From Henriciella sp. (GTDB lineage: Bacteria > Pseudomonadota > Alphaproteobacteria > Caulobacterales > Hyphomonadaceae): DNA of 37,893 nucleotides. The translations under genes and the position numbers were made by a program. Position 1 is the stretch's first letter. The number at the start of each line of letters is the position of its first letter. The stretch is taken from the NCBI GenBank assembly GCA_012960415.1, contig DUBH01000078.1:20223-58115 (forward strand), given 5' to 3'. Below are positions 9,956 through 18,166 of this stretch, one piece after another. The notes under the pieces were generated by a model that was not told where the DNA came from, searched no databases, and worked only from the letters and a program-made list of their open reading frames with translations.

Positions 9956-10609
9956 ATGACCGCTCTTACTCGCAGGAACCTTGGGCTTGCCTCTGGCATG
10001 GCCGCAGCCGTCGCCCTAAGCGCCGGCGCAATGATCGCATTTTCAGCTTCCGCCGCCCCGGCAGCCGAACCAGGCCAGCCCGCGCCCGATTTCACCGGCA
10101 CTACGGCGACAGGTGAAGAAGTCTCTCTCTCCGATTTCGCAGGCAAGACCGTCATCCTCGAATGGACCAATGATGGCTGCCCGTTCGTGCAGAAGCACTA
10201 TGCCGACCCGCCGCAGAACATGCAGGGCCTGCAGGCGCGCGCAGGCGAAGATGACATCGTCTGGCTGCAGGTGATTTCATCGGCGCCGGGCACGCAAGGC
10301 CATGTCGATGGTGACCGCGCGATTGAGATCAATGAGGGTCGCAGCGCGGCTCCGACCCATGTCATCCTTGATCCGTCTGGCGACATCGGCCGCCTCTATG
10401 AGGCCAAGACCACGCCGCACATGTTCATCATCGAGCCCGATAGCGACATCGCCTATGCTGGCGCGATCGATTCTATCCCCTCATCGCGCGTCTCTGACAT
10501 CGAGACTGCAGAGAATTATGTGACCGCCGCGCTCGACGCCCTGGAAGCGGGCGAGCCTGTCCAGACGAGCTGGGCCGCGCCTTATGGCTGCTCGGTCAAA
10601 TACGAATAG
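9956..10609 (+). CDS. Periplasmic redoxin (AhpC/TSA or thioredoxin-like)
   Basis: The 217-residue protein has an N-terminal export signal with adjacent arginines (LTRRNLGLA, then a hydrophobic stretch to ASAAPAAEP), which could be Sec or a weak Tat signal. The redoxin fold starts at GQPAPDFTGTTATGEEVSLS (first 20). The key motif WTNDGCPFVQKHY has a single active-site Cys in GCPF instead of CxxC. TTPHMFIIEPD supplies the cis-proline region, and a second Cys lies near the C-terminus (PYGCSVKYE). The family typically acts as a periplasmic peroxiredoxin or thiol protein. Start is ATG at 9956 with AAGGA 8 nt upstream. The 33-bp gap behind the DsbD-like gene suggests an operon in which DsbD reduces this protein. 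Confidence 0.85.
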   Translation: MTALTRRNLGLASGMAAAVALSAGAMIAFSASAAPAAEPGQPAPDFTGTTATGEEVSLSDFAGKTVILEWTNDGCPFVQKHYADPPQNMQGLQARAGEDDIVWLQVISSAPGTQGHVDGDRAIEINEGRSAAPTHVILDPSGDIGRLYEAKTTPHMFIIEPDSDIAYAGAIDSIPSSRVSDIETAENYVTAALDALEAGEPVQTSWAAPYGCSVKYE

Positions 10610-10634
10610 GCGAAAGCCTCTCCGTTCAAACGAA

Positions 10635-10674
10635 AAGACCCCTGCAGGCACCGCCCGCAGGGGTCTTCTTTTTC
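10635..10674 (+). terminator. Rho-independent terminator between convergent genes
   Basis: AAGACCCCTGC (10635-10645) pairs perfectly with GCAGGGGTCTT (10657-10667), followed by CTTTTT. On the minus strand the stem is followed by TTTT, so it may also serve the gene ending at 10685. Confidence 0.88.
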
Positions 10675-10684
10675 CGGTGGCCAG

Positions 10685-11206
10685 TTATTTCAGGCGTTTG
10701 GCGCGAAATTGCAGGCCGTCATCCAGCTTCATCATATAGCTGCCAAGGGCGGCTGACTTGATGGTTGCGTTATCCACGCCGCGTTTGGCCGAATAGTAGA
10801 TCCGCTTATTGTCTGTCTGCTGCCAGACCTGGCCGTTCTGCAGTGTGACATAAAGCTCACCGCGCGATGTCTTCTGTACCGACGCGACCGGGTAGGACAC
10901 CTCGTCGATCTCTTCACCCTCTCCGAAAACGGAGGCGGCAAAGTTCGGCAGGCTCGGGATGGAGAAGCCAAACGAGTCGCGGCGTACTTCTTCAACCTCG
11001 CTTCGCGTGACCATGACGGCCTCGCCGGTTTCCTCGGCCGATTTCAGGCGCCCGACAGCCTCATCGTAACAGGCAAGGCGCGCGGCATCGTCTGAAAGGT
11101 CTGCGCAGGCATAGACCTCGCGCGTGCTGAAGGAGGAGGCTTCCTGCGCGGCGGCTGGAAGAATTGTGCTCAGGATAAGTATCGAAAGGGGTAAACTGTG
11201 TCGCAT
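10685..11206 (-). CDS. Secreted small protein of unknown function
   Basis: The 173-residue product has a Sec signal peptide (MRHSLPLSILILSTILPAAA, cleavage before QEA). Its mature N-terminus has YACADLSDDAARLACYDEAV, a two-cysteine motif (C-x13-C with a DD..R..CYD core) seen in assorted periplasmic proteins of Proteobacteria. The C-terminal half, GELYVTLQNGQVWQQTD followed by AKRLK, resembles a small beta-rich domain. No catalytic motif is visible. It is divergently transcribed from the peptide-binding lipoprotein gene, with about 90 bp between starts, and convergent with the redoxin gene. Confidence 0.78.
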   Translation of the reverse strand: MRHSLPLSILILSTILPAAAQEASSFSTREVYACADLSDDAARLACYDEAVGRLKSAEETGEAVMVTRSEVEEVRRDSFGFSIPSLPNFAASVFGEGEEIDEVSYPVASVQKTSRGELYVTLQNGQVWQQTDNKRIYYSAKRGVDNATIKSAALGSYMMKLDDGLQFRAKRLK

Positions 11207-11298
11207 GTCTGTTCATCTGCTGCTCAACTGCGGTGCGCTATCTTTCCAAGCGCCTGATCACATGAAACACTAAGTCGTAACGAAAATCACGGGAAGTC

Positions 11299-12978
11299 AT
11301 GATGAAATCTCTTAAATCCGTTCTTCTGTCGGCCGGCGCTGCTGGTCTTGTCCTTACACTCGCTGCCTGCGGAGGCAGCGGAGGAAACGGATCTGCGGGC
11401 GGCGAAGAGGCCGCTGTCCTGCGCCGCGGTATCTCTGCAAAGGTCGATACGCTCGACCCGCATCGCTCTTCCGCGAAATGGGAAAACATTGTGATCGCCG
11501 ACATGATTGTCGGCCTGATGACGATCACGCCGGAACGTGAAGTCATTCCGGGCGTCGCGGAAAGCTGGGAAACGAGCGAGGACGGCCTGACCTGGACGTT
11601 CAATCTGCGCGAATCGCAATGGTCAGACGGCGAGCCGGTCACCGCAGACGATTTCGTCTATGCCTTCCGCCGCATCCAGAACCCGGAAATCGCGTCGCAA
11701 TACTCCTCGCTTCTCTACATTGTGAAGAATGCCGCGCAGGTGAACTCTGGCGAGCTGCCACCTGAAGAACTCGGCGTGCGGGCCGTCGATGACTACACGT
11801 TCGAGATCACCCTGGAAGAGCCGGCGCCTTACCTTCTCGGTCTGCTGACCCATTACACGACCTATCCAGTGCCGGAACATATCGTCGAGCAGTATGGCGA
11901 AGCGTGGATCCAGCCTGAGAACATCGAAGTGAACGGGCCTTACAAGCTGGCCTACTGGCGCACCGGCGATCAGCTCGTTTCCGAGAAAAACCCGCTCTAT
12001 TACGAAGCCGATGAAGTCTGCTTCGACCGGGTCGCCTATTTCGAGATCGAGGACGCAGCAGCCGTGGAGCGCCGCATCGAGGCAGGTGAGCTCGACATTA
12101 ATAACGGCTTCGATGGCGGGCGTACCGAAGAGCTTGAGACGAAATTCCCGGGCTGGGTCCGCACCACTCCTGGCCTGATCACGACCTATTGGAGCTTCAA
12201 CTCCAGCCAGGCCCCGTTTGACGATGTCCGCGTGCGCAAGGCGCTTGCCATGGCCCTCGATCGTGAATTCATCGTCGATAAGGTTCTGACGCCCGGCTAC
12301 ATCCCGGCCTACTCTTTTGTCCCGCCGAAGATGAGCAACTACAACGTCGAGCGCCCGGAAGTCAGCTTTGCCGACATGCCGCGTGAGGAACGCCTTGCCG
12401 AAGCGCGTGCGCTTCTGGAAGAGGCAGGTTACGGCCCTGATAACCGGCTGTCGTTTGAGTTCATCCACCGCTCGACCGATGACAATCCGAAAGCCGCGCC
12501 TGTCGCTCAGGCGAACTGGAACGAGATTGCGCCTTGGGTGAATGCCGAGATCCTTCGTCAGGACACCAAGGTGCTCTATGCGCGCCTTCGCCAGTCTGAC
12601 TTTGAAGTTGCCGACGGCGCCTGGGTTGCTGACTTCGATGACCCGATCAACTTCCTTTACCTGCTCGATTCCGAAACGGGCCAGCAGAATTACGGTCGTT
12701 ACTCCAACCCGGAATATGATGCGCTTCTGGCTGAGGCGAGCCGCACGCGTGACCTTCAGGCCCGGGCCGAAATCTTCGCAGAAGCCGAAGAAATGATGCT
12801 GGAGGATTATCCGATCACGCCGATGTGGGTGCAGGTCACCAAGAACCTTGTTGATCCAGAGCTGACCGGCTGGGCCGAGAACGCCCAGGACGACCACCTC
12901 TCGCGCTGGCTGTGCCGCGCCGACATTGAGGCAGGTGCTGAGCCGGAGGCTGAAACAACCGATAGCGCCGAGGAGTAG
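11299..12978 (+). CDS. Peptide ABC transporter substrate-binding lipoprotein (SBP family 5, OppA-like)
   Basis: A 559-residue extracytoplasmic binding protein. It begins with a lipoprotein signal ending in the lipobox LAAC (Cys at about 24) and a Gly/Ser-rich linker. Family signatures are KVDTLDPHRSS, LMTITPEREVIPGVAESW, WTFNLRESQWSDGEPVTADD (first 20), FVYAFRRI, VNGPYKL and the mid-protein VRKALAMALDREFIV. Peptides are the expected ligand for this OppA subgroup, though family 5 also binds nickel and sugars. GGAAG precedes the ATG. No permease or ATPase gene is adjacent, so it is an orphan that must pair with a transporter elsewhere. The C-terminus has an acidic tail (EAETTDSAEE). Confidence 0.92.
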   Translation: MMKSLKSVLLSAGAAGLVLTLAACGGSGGNGSAGGEEAAVLRRGISAKVDTLDPHRSSAKWENIVIADMIVGLMTITPEREVIPGVAESWETSEDGLTWTFNLRESQWSDGEPVTADDFVYAFRRIQNPEIASQYSSLLYIVKNAAQVNSGELPPEELGVRAVDDYTFEITLEEPAPYLLGLLTHYTTYPVPEHIVEQYGEAWIQPENIEVNGPYKLAYWRTGDQLVSEKNPLYYEADEVCFDRVAYFEIEDAAAVERRIEAGELDINNGFDGGRTEELETKFPGWVRTTPGLITTYWSFNSSQAPFDDVRVRKALAMALDREFIVDKVLTPGYIPAYSFVPPKMSNYNVERPEVSFADMPREERLAEARALLEEAGYGPDNRLSFEFIHRSTDDNPKAAPVAQANWNEIAPWVNAEILRQDTKVLYARLRQSDFEVADGAWVADFDDPINFLYLLDSETGQQNYGRYSNPEYDALLAEASRTRDLQARAEIFAEAEEMMLEDYPITPMWVQVTKNLVDPELTGWAENAQDDHLSRWLCRADIEAGAEPEAETTDSAEE

Positions 12979-13004
12979 GCGCCAAGCATGAGGGCCGGGG
13001 GGCT

Positions 13005-14054
13005 ATGAGCGACGAACTTGAAGCAGCAGGCCTCGCCTCGGTCGGCGCTCTCTCGGCAGGGGGAACCGCCGACCTCCAGGGCCAGCCCTGTCGCAATTGC
13101 GGCGTAATGGTGAAACACCGTTACTGCCCCAATTGCGGCCAGCTCGCTGCCAGTTTTCACCGGCCTTTCTATGCGCTGATTGCTGAGACGGTTTCTGACA
13201 GCCTGGCCCTCGATGGCCGGATTGCCCGGACGTTGCCCATGCTCCTCTTCAGGCCGGGCAAGCTCAGCCGGGAGTATAGTGAGGGCAGGCGGGCGCGGTA
13301 CGTCCCGCCCTTCAGGCTGTTTCTGCTGTCCAGCCTTATTTTCTATTTTGTTGCGTTCGCCTTCATTAATACGAATGGCGTCAACGCCCTCAGTCAGATC
13401 GAGACGGGTGAGGGGGCAGAGCTTGATGCAGGAGAGAGAGCGGCAGTCCTCGACTATCTCGCCCAGAATGAAAACTTCGATGAAGATGAATTGGAACGTG
13501 TCATCGAAAATGCGCGGGCGAGTGCGGCCGCTGAGGCTGAAGAAGGGGCAGCTTCACCGGAGGCTTCTGAGCCTGTAGAAAACACAGAGGATAGCAGTAT
13601 TGACGACGAATCCGATGAATTCGGCGAACGCCTCGAAGGTGCTGTACAACGGACGATCGACAATCCTCGAATATTCACGACAGCGGCAGAGAACTGGGCG
13701 CCGCGTCTGAGCCTTCTTCTCGTACCGCTCACAATCCTGGCGCTTGCGCTGATGTATGCGTGGCGCCGGAGTATTTATATCTACGACAACGCTATTCACG
13801 CGCTCCACCTTCACAGCTGGATCTATCTGAGCTCTACGCTTGCATTCGGTTTGTCGGCACTTCTGGGGGGCTGGGTAGCCGGGCTCTACTATTCGCTTGC
13901 GCTGCCGATCTACACGATGTTCAGCATGCGCGGGGCATACGGCACGGGCTACGTGCAGGCCTTCCTGCGCATGGTAACCTTGTCGTTTTTCTGGCTGATC
14001 AGCCTTGTTGTGCTGCTTTTCGCATTGATCGTTTTGTCCTTGCTCGCCGTGTAG
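13005..14054 (+). CDS. DUF3667 membrane protein with N-terminal zinc ribbon
   Basis: The 349-residue protein has an N-terminal rubredoxin-like zinc ribbon (PCRNCGVMVKHRYCPNCGQ, about 28-46, two CxxC pairs), then YVPPFRLFLLSSLIFYFVAF (about 101-120), the first membrane segment. A long acidic segment (about 135-215) follows, and four or so C-terminal membrane helices with YDNAIHALHLHSWIYL before the second of them. These are the marks of DUF3667, a widespread family with no settled function. It begins 26 bp after the peptide-binding lipoprotein gene and is probably co-transcribed with it. The central acidic insertion looks low-complexity and may be disordered. Confidence 0.85.
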   Translation: MSDELEAAGLASVGALSAGGTADLQGQPCRNCGVMVKHRYCPNCGQLAASFHRPFYALIAETVSDSLALDGRIARTLPMLLFRPGKLSREYSEGRRARYVPPFRLFLLSSLIFYFVAFAFINTNGVNALSQIETGEGAELDAGERAAVLDYLAQNENFDEDELERVIENARASAAAEAEEGAASPEASEPVENTEDSSIDDESDEFGERLEGAVQRTIDNPRIFTTAAENWAPRLSLLLVPLTILALALMYAWRRSIYIYDNAIHALHLHSWIYLSSTLAFGLSALLGGWVAGLYYSLALPIYTMFSMRGAYGTGYVQAFLRMVTLSFFWLISLVVLLFALIVLSLLAV

Positions 14055-14091
14055 CGGTCAACGGAAAGGCGATAACGCGCTGAAAACTAAA

Positions 14092-14121
14092 TATGTCGAC
14101 ATCTTAGCAACACTATGTCGA
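14092..14121 (+). promoter_or_regulatory. Pair of TATGTCGA direct repeats upstream of the TonB receptor gene
   Basis: TATGTCGA occurs at 14092-14099 and again at 14114-14121, 22 bp apart start to start (two helical turns). The first copy lies inside the palindrome ATGTCGACAT (14093-14102). The repeats lie just upstream of a possible promoter at 14150. An activator or repressor site is an inference. Confidence 0.35.
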
Positions 14122-14149
14122 GAAATCGTCATCAGATTGTCACTTTCGA

Positions 14150-14178
14150 TTGACGCGGCGAAATCTTCTTCGATAGCA
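14150..14178 (+). promoter_or_regulatory. Candidate promoter of the TonB receptor gene
   Basis: TTGACG (14150-14155) and ATAGCA (14173-14178) are spaced by 17 bp, leaving a leader of about 70 nt before the GTG at 14255. The -35 is close to consensus; the -10 is modest. Confidence 0.35.
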
Positions 14179-14254
14179 CTGGTAGCTATACCGATTTCTG
14201 AGGGGTCGGTTGCCAAAATGCATGGCACACGAGAGTTAATCTGGAGGTTCAACA

Positions 14255-17200
14255 GTGAACGGAACTACACTCAAAAAACATCTGCTGACGTCGGCGGTCT
14301 TCGCCGGTGCAGCGATGACGGTGTTCGCAGCACCTGCGTTTGCGCAGGATGATGTCGAAACCGTACCAGCGCAGGAAGAGGCCGAAGCGCGGCAGCAGAC
14401 GGTGGTTATCACCGGCTCGCTTATCCCGCAGTCCGGCAACCTGACGGCGACCAGCCCGGTGACGGAACTCGACGCTGAGCAGTTCGATATCCGTGGTACG
14501 ATCCGCGCAGAAGACCTCGTGAACACCCTGCCACAGGCATTCGGTGCACAGGGTTCTTCGCTTGCGAACGGTGGTACCGGTACCGCTTCCGTGAACCTTC
14601 GCGGTCTCGGCTCCGAGCGTACGCTCGTCCTGATGAACGGCCGCCGCCTTCCATACGGCTCGCTGAACATCTCCGCGCCAGACATCAACTCGATCCCGAC
14701 CCAGCTGGTTGAGCGCGTTGACGTTCTGACCGGTGGTGCATCGGCGACCTACGGTTCTGACGCTATCGCAGGCGTCGTGAACTTCGTCATGAACGACGAT
14801 TTCGAAGGCTTCCAGATCGACGGCAACTACAGCTTCTACCAGCACAACAATGATGGTGAGCTTCAAGGTCTTCTGAAAGAATTCGCCGCGATCAACCCCA
14901 CCCAGTTCCGCGTCCCAAGCGGTTCTGTTGAAGATGGCGACGCAGTCGACATCACTCTTACCGCTGGCGGCTATTTCGACAATGACCGCGGCCACATGAT
15001 GGCCTTTGCCTCGTATCAGAACGTCAACGAAGTCCTTCAGGGCGACCGCGACTACGCACAGTGTGCTCTTGGTACCCGCAACAGCGGCACCGAGTTCACC
15101 TGTTCGGGTTCGGCTACGAACCAGTTCACCAACCTGCTTGACCTGGGCGGCGGTCTGCCAACCGGCACCTGGGCACGCGTTGACCCGTCGGGCTCTGGCC
15201 AGTTCATCGCACGTAACTTCACGTCGGATACGTTCAACTTCAATCCGTTCAACCACTTCCAGCGTCCGAACGAGAAGTACACATTCGGTACGTTCCTGAA
15301 CTACGACATCACCGACAATATCGAAGCCTATGGCGAGTTCATGTTCGTTCAGAACGAAACCAACTCGCAGATCGCACCGTCCGGCGTGTTCGGCTACGGT
15401 GTTGCAGGTTCTGCTGGTGGTCTGAACTGTGACAACCCGTTCCTTTCGGCTCAGCAGACCTCCTTCATCGGCTGTGATGGTCTCGCACCTGACGCAGTTG
15501 TCGGCGTTGGTTCGCTTCTGGCGCTTCGCCGGAACGTCGAAGGCGGCCCACGTAACAACGACATCCGTCACCAGACCTTCCGCAATGTCATCGGCATTCG
15601 CGGTGATCTGGAAGGCACCTCGATCGGCTACGATGTCTATGCATCGTTCGCGAAAGTGGTCCGTACGGAAGTTTACAACAACGACCTCTCCATCGCGAAC
15701 CTGACCAAAGCGCTTTATGCGGTTCCAGATGGCAATGGCGGCGTCGCTTGTGCGGTCAACGTTGATACAAATCTCACCAATGATGATCCGAACTGTGTGC
15801 CTTACGACATTTTCTCTGGTGCAGCTCCAGATCCGGCAGCTATCGACTATGTCGTCAGCCCGCTGAACCGTAACGGCGACGTGACGCAGACGGTCATCTC
15901 CGGCAAGATGTTCGGCTCGCTCGGCGACTATGGCATTGCTTCGCCAATGGCTGTCGACGCACCAGGCTGGGCCTTCGGTGCAGAATACCGCCGCGACACG
16001 ATCGACTCGAACCCAGACGCTGCATTCCAGTCGGGTGACGGTGCTGGTCAGGGCGGTGCGACCCAGGCGATTGCCGGTGCGCAGAATGTCATCGACATCT
16101 TCGCAGAGCTTGACATCCCGCTGGTTCAGGAACGTCCAGGTATCTATGACCTGAACATGGATCTCGCCTATCGTAAGTCCTACTACGACAACGTCGATTC
16201 CGACGCGTACAAGGTTGGCCTTCAGTACTCGCCAACGTCGGACTTCATGGTCCGCGGTTCGTTCCAGCGCGCTGTCCGTGCTGCGAACATCTTCGAACTG
16301 TTCTCACCAGCAGGCCTGACGCTGTTCGACCCTGCAGATGGTGACCCATGTGCCGGCCCGAACCCGCTCTTCACCCAGGCCCAGTGTGCGAACACCGGTC
16401 TTGACCCAGCGAATTACGGCTCGCAAGCTCTGACCAGCCCAGCTGGCCAGTACAACATCCTGACGGGTGGTAACGAAGACCTGGATCCGGAAGAGTCGGA
16501 CACGTTCACCATTGGTGCTGTGTTCACGCCAAGCTTCATCGACGGCCTGACCGTGTCGCTCGACTACTTCAGCATCGAAGTGGAAGGCTACATCTCGACG
16601 GTTCCTGCCGAGACCTCGATCAACCAGTGTGCCCTGACCGGCGATCAGTTCTTCTGCTCGCTCATCAACCGCGGTACCGGTGGCACCCTCTGGGCAAACC
16701 CGACTGGCTTCTTCATCGCGACGAACGTCAACACGGGTAGCCTCGAAACCACTGGCTTCGACCTTCAGGCAAACTACAGCTATGACGCAGGTTCTGCCGG
16801 TGTCTTCAGCTTCGACTATGTCGGTACCTACCTCGACAGCCTCGAAGTTCAGTCGCTGCCGGACGCTTCCGTCACGCCTCCGTTTGACTGTGTTGGCCTC
16901 TATGGCGGTCGCTGTCAGTCGAACTTCGGCAACGGTGCAAACCCTGAGTACCGCCACAAGGCGAGCGCAACTTGGATGCCACTCGACGGCAAGCTGTCCG
17001 TCACCGGTACGTGGCGCCACTTCAGCGAAGTTGATCTCGATGCCTCTAACCCGGCTCCGATCAACGCAACGTTCGAAGCTCAGGACTACTTCGATCTGTC
17101 GTCGAGCTACCAGCTCCTGGACAACACCCGCATCCGCTTCGGTGTGAACAACGTCACGGATGAAGATCCGCCGCTGTCCTCCGTCGTTGGTACGGCACCA

Positions 17201-17278
17201 GGTAACGGTAACACCTACCCGCAGGTGTACGACTCACTCGGCCGTTACATCTTCATGGGCGCCACGGTCGACTTCTAG
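14255..17278 (+). CDS. TonB-dependent outer-membrane receptor
   Basis: A 1007-residue outer-membrane active transporter. Start is GTG at 14255, with GGAGG 7 nt upstream. A signal peptide ends at FAAPAFAQ (about 31). A TonB-box-like segment (QQTVVITGS, about 46-54) precedes the plug, which contains LVNTLPQAFG, NLRGLGSERTLVLMNGRRLP (first 20), VERVDVLTGGASATYGSDAI (first 20) and GVVNFVM. The barrel fills the remainder and ends in an aromatic residue (GATVDF), as needed for BAM assembly. Several cysteine pairs occur in predicted surface loops. Codon use is strongly biased (CCA for Pro, frequent GGT and GTT), unlike its neighbours, which suggests high expression. The ligand cannot be deduced; peptide uptake is plausible given the upstream peptide-binding lipoprotein. 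Confidence 0.95.
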   Translation: MNGTTLKKHLLTSAVFAGAAMTVFAAPAFAQDDVETVPAQEEAEARQQTVVITGSLIPQSGNLTATSPVTELDAEQFDIRGTIRAEDLVNTLPQAFGAQGSSLANGGTGTASVNLRGLGSERTLVLMNGRRLPYGSLNISAPDINSIPTQLVERVDVLTGGASATYGSDAIAGVVNFVMNDDFEGFQIDGNYSFYQHNNDGELQGLLKEFAAINPTQFRVPSGSVEDGDAVDITLTAGGYFDNDRGHMMAFASYQNVNEVLQGDRDYAQCALGTRNSGTEFTCSGSATNQFTNLLDLGGGLPTGTWARVDPSGSGQFIARNFTSDTFNFNPFNHFQRPNEKYTFGTFLNYDITDNIEAYGEFMFVQNETNSQIAPSGVFGYGVAGSAGGLNCDNPFLSAQQTSFIGCDGLAPDAVVGVGSLLALRRNVEGGPRNNDIRHQTFRNVIGIRGDLEGTSIGYDVYASFAKVVRTEVYNNDLSIANLTKALYAVPDGNGGVACAVNVDTNLTNDDPNCVPYDIFSGAAPDPAAIDYVVSPLNRNGDVTQTVISGKMFGSLGDYGIASPMAVDAPGWAFGAEYRRDTIDSNPDAAFQSGDGAGQGGATQAIAGAQNVIDIFAELDIPLVQERPGIYDLNMDLAYRKSYYDNVDSDAYKVGLQYSPTSDFMVRGSFQRAVRAANIFELFSPAGLTLFDPADGDPCAGPNPLFTQAQCANTGLDPANYGSQALTSPAGQYNILTGGNEDLDPEESDTFTIGAVFTPSFIDGLTVSLDYFSIEVEGYISTVPAETSINQCALTGDQFFCSLINRGTGGTLWANPTGFFIATNVNTGSLETTGFDLQANYSYDAGSAGVFSFDYVGTYLDSLEVQSLPDASVTPPFDCVGLYGGRCQSNFGNGANPEYRHKASATWMPLDGKLSVTGTWRHFSEVDLDASNPAPINATFEAQDYFDLSSSYQLLDNTRIRFGVNNVTDEDPPLSSVVGTAPGNGNTYPQVYDSLGRYIFMGATVDF

Positions 17279-17312
17279 GTCCTCCAAGGTTCCGGAAGAA
17301 CGGAATATCAGG

Positions 17313-17345
17313 AAAGGGCGACCTCTCGGGGCCGCCCTTTTTCTT
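17313..17345 (+). terminator. Rho-independent terminator after the TonB receptor
   Basis: AAAGGGCG (17313-17320) pairs with CGCCCTTT (17333-17340), with one A-C mismatch and two more inner C-G pairs, followed by TTCTTT. Confidence 0.82.
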
Positions 17346-17394
17346 TGGTTGGAGCCCGTTGCGGCAGGCTGCTGCACCGCGCTATGAGCAGGCC

Positions 17395-18132
17395 ATGGCC
17401 CGCAACACGCCCATCCCGCATGTTTCCGATGAGGACCGCGCCTTTGTGCGCGGCCTGCTGATCCATGAGGATGACCAGGTGCTGGCCTTCAACAAACCGC
17501 CCGGCCTCGCTGTGCAGATCGCAGGTGGCAGGGGCAAGTCGCTCGATTTCCTGCTCTGGGCGTTCGCCAAGTCAAATGGCAAGCGGCCGCGCCTCGTTCA
17601 CCGTATCGACTCTGGCACTTCCGGCGTCTTGGTGGTCGCGCGCACAAAACCCGCAGCTGCGACGCTTTCACAGCAGTTTTCAGAGCGCGAAGCTTCCAAG
17701 ACCTATCTCGCCATCGTGTCGGGCCAGCTGCCGTCTGAGGATGACGGAATTTGCGCTGACGCTCTCTTGAAAGTGCCTTCTGACAGGGGCGGACGCGAGA
17801 AAATGATCCCGGCGCCTGCTAGCCAGAAGGGCGCGCTGAGCGCCGAGACACACTGGAAAATTCTCTCCCGGTCTGACGGTTTTGCCCTGGTTGAGGCAAA
17901 GCCTGTAACCGGCCGGATGCATCAGATACGGGCCCATATGGCCGCGCTAGGCTGCCCGATTCTCGGCGACCGGATCTACGGCTCCGGCAAGCTGTCAGCC
18001 GACCGGCTGATGCTGCACGCCGCGCGCCTCGATATCGCCCATTCAGAAGCCGGTGCCGGACGGCTTCAGCTTGAGGCCCCGCTTCCCGAAGACTTCCTCG
18101 CCAGAATGAAAGAAGCCGCCCTCTCGATCTGA
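17395..18132 (+). CDS. RluA-family pseudouridine synthase without S4 domain
   Basis: Isomerises uridines in rRNA or tRNA. Start chosen at ATG 17395 (245 residues); a TTG at 17359, four bases after GGAG, would add 12 residues. FNKPPGLAVQ (about 33-42) is the family opening motif, and LVHRIDSGTSGVLVVAR holds the catalytic Asp (HRID, about residue 72). RMHQIRAHMAALGCPILGDR (first 20) is motif III. There is no N-terminal S4 RNA-binding domain, unlike the second family member at 22650. It probably belongs to the RluA/TruC-like branch; the target base cannot be told from sequence alone. Confidence 0.9.
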   Translation: MARNTPIPHVSDEDRAFVRGLLIHEDDQVLAFNKPPGLAVQIAGGRGKSLDFLLWAFAKSNGKRPRLVHRIDSGTSGVLVVARTKPAAATLSQQFSEREASKTYLAIVSGQLPSEDDGICADALLKVPSDRGGREKMIPAPASQKGALSAETHWKILSRSDGFALVEAKPVTGRMHQIRAHMAALGCPILGDRIYGSGKLSADRLMLHAARLDIAHSEAGAGRLQLEAPLPEDFLARMKEAALSI

Positions 18133-18166
18133 AAGGACGGCCTCGAAACCCTTATGGGTCAATGTC

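Noticed and set aside
9956-10040. Tat export signal on the redoxin
   Set aside because: The arginine pair is in TRRNLGL, lacking the usual S/T-RR-x-F-L-K context; a Sec signal explains the segment equally well, so no Tat call was made.
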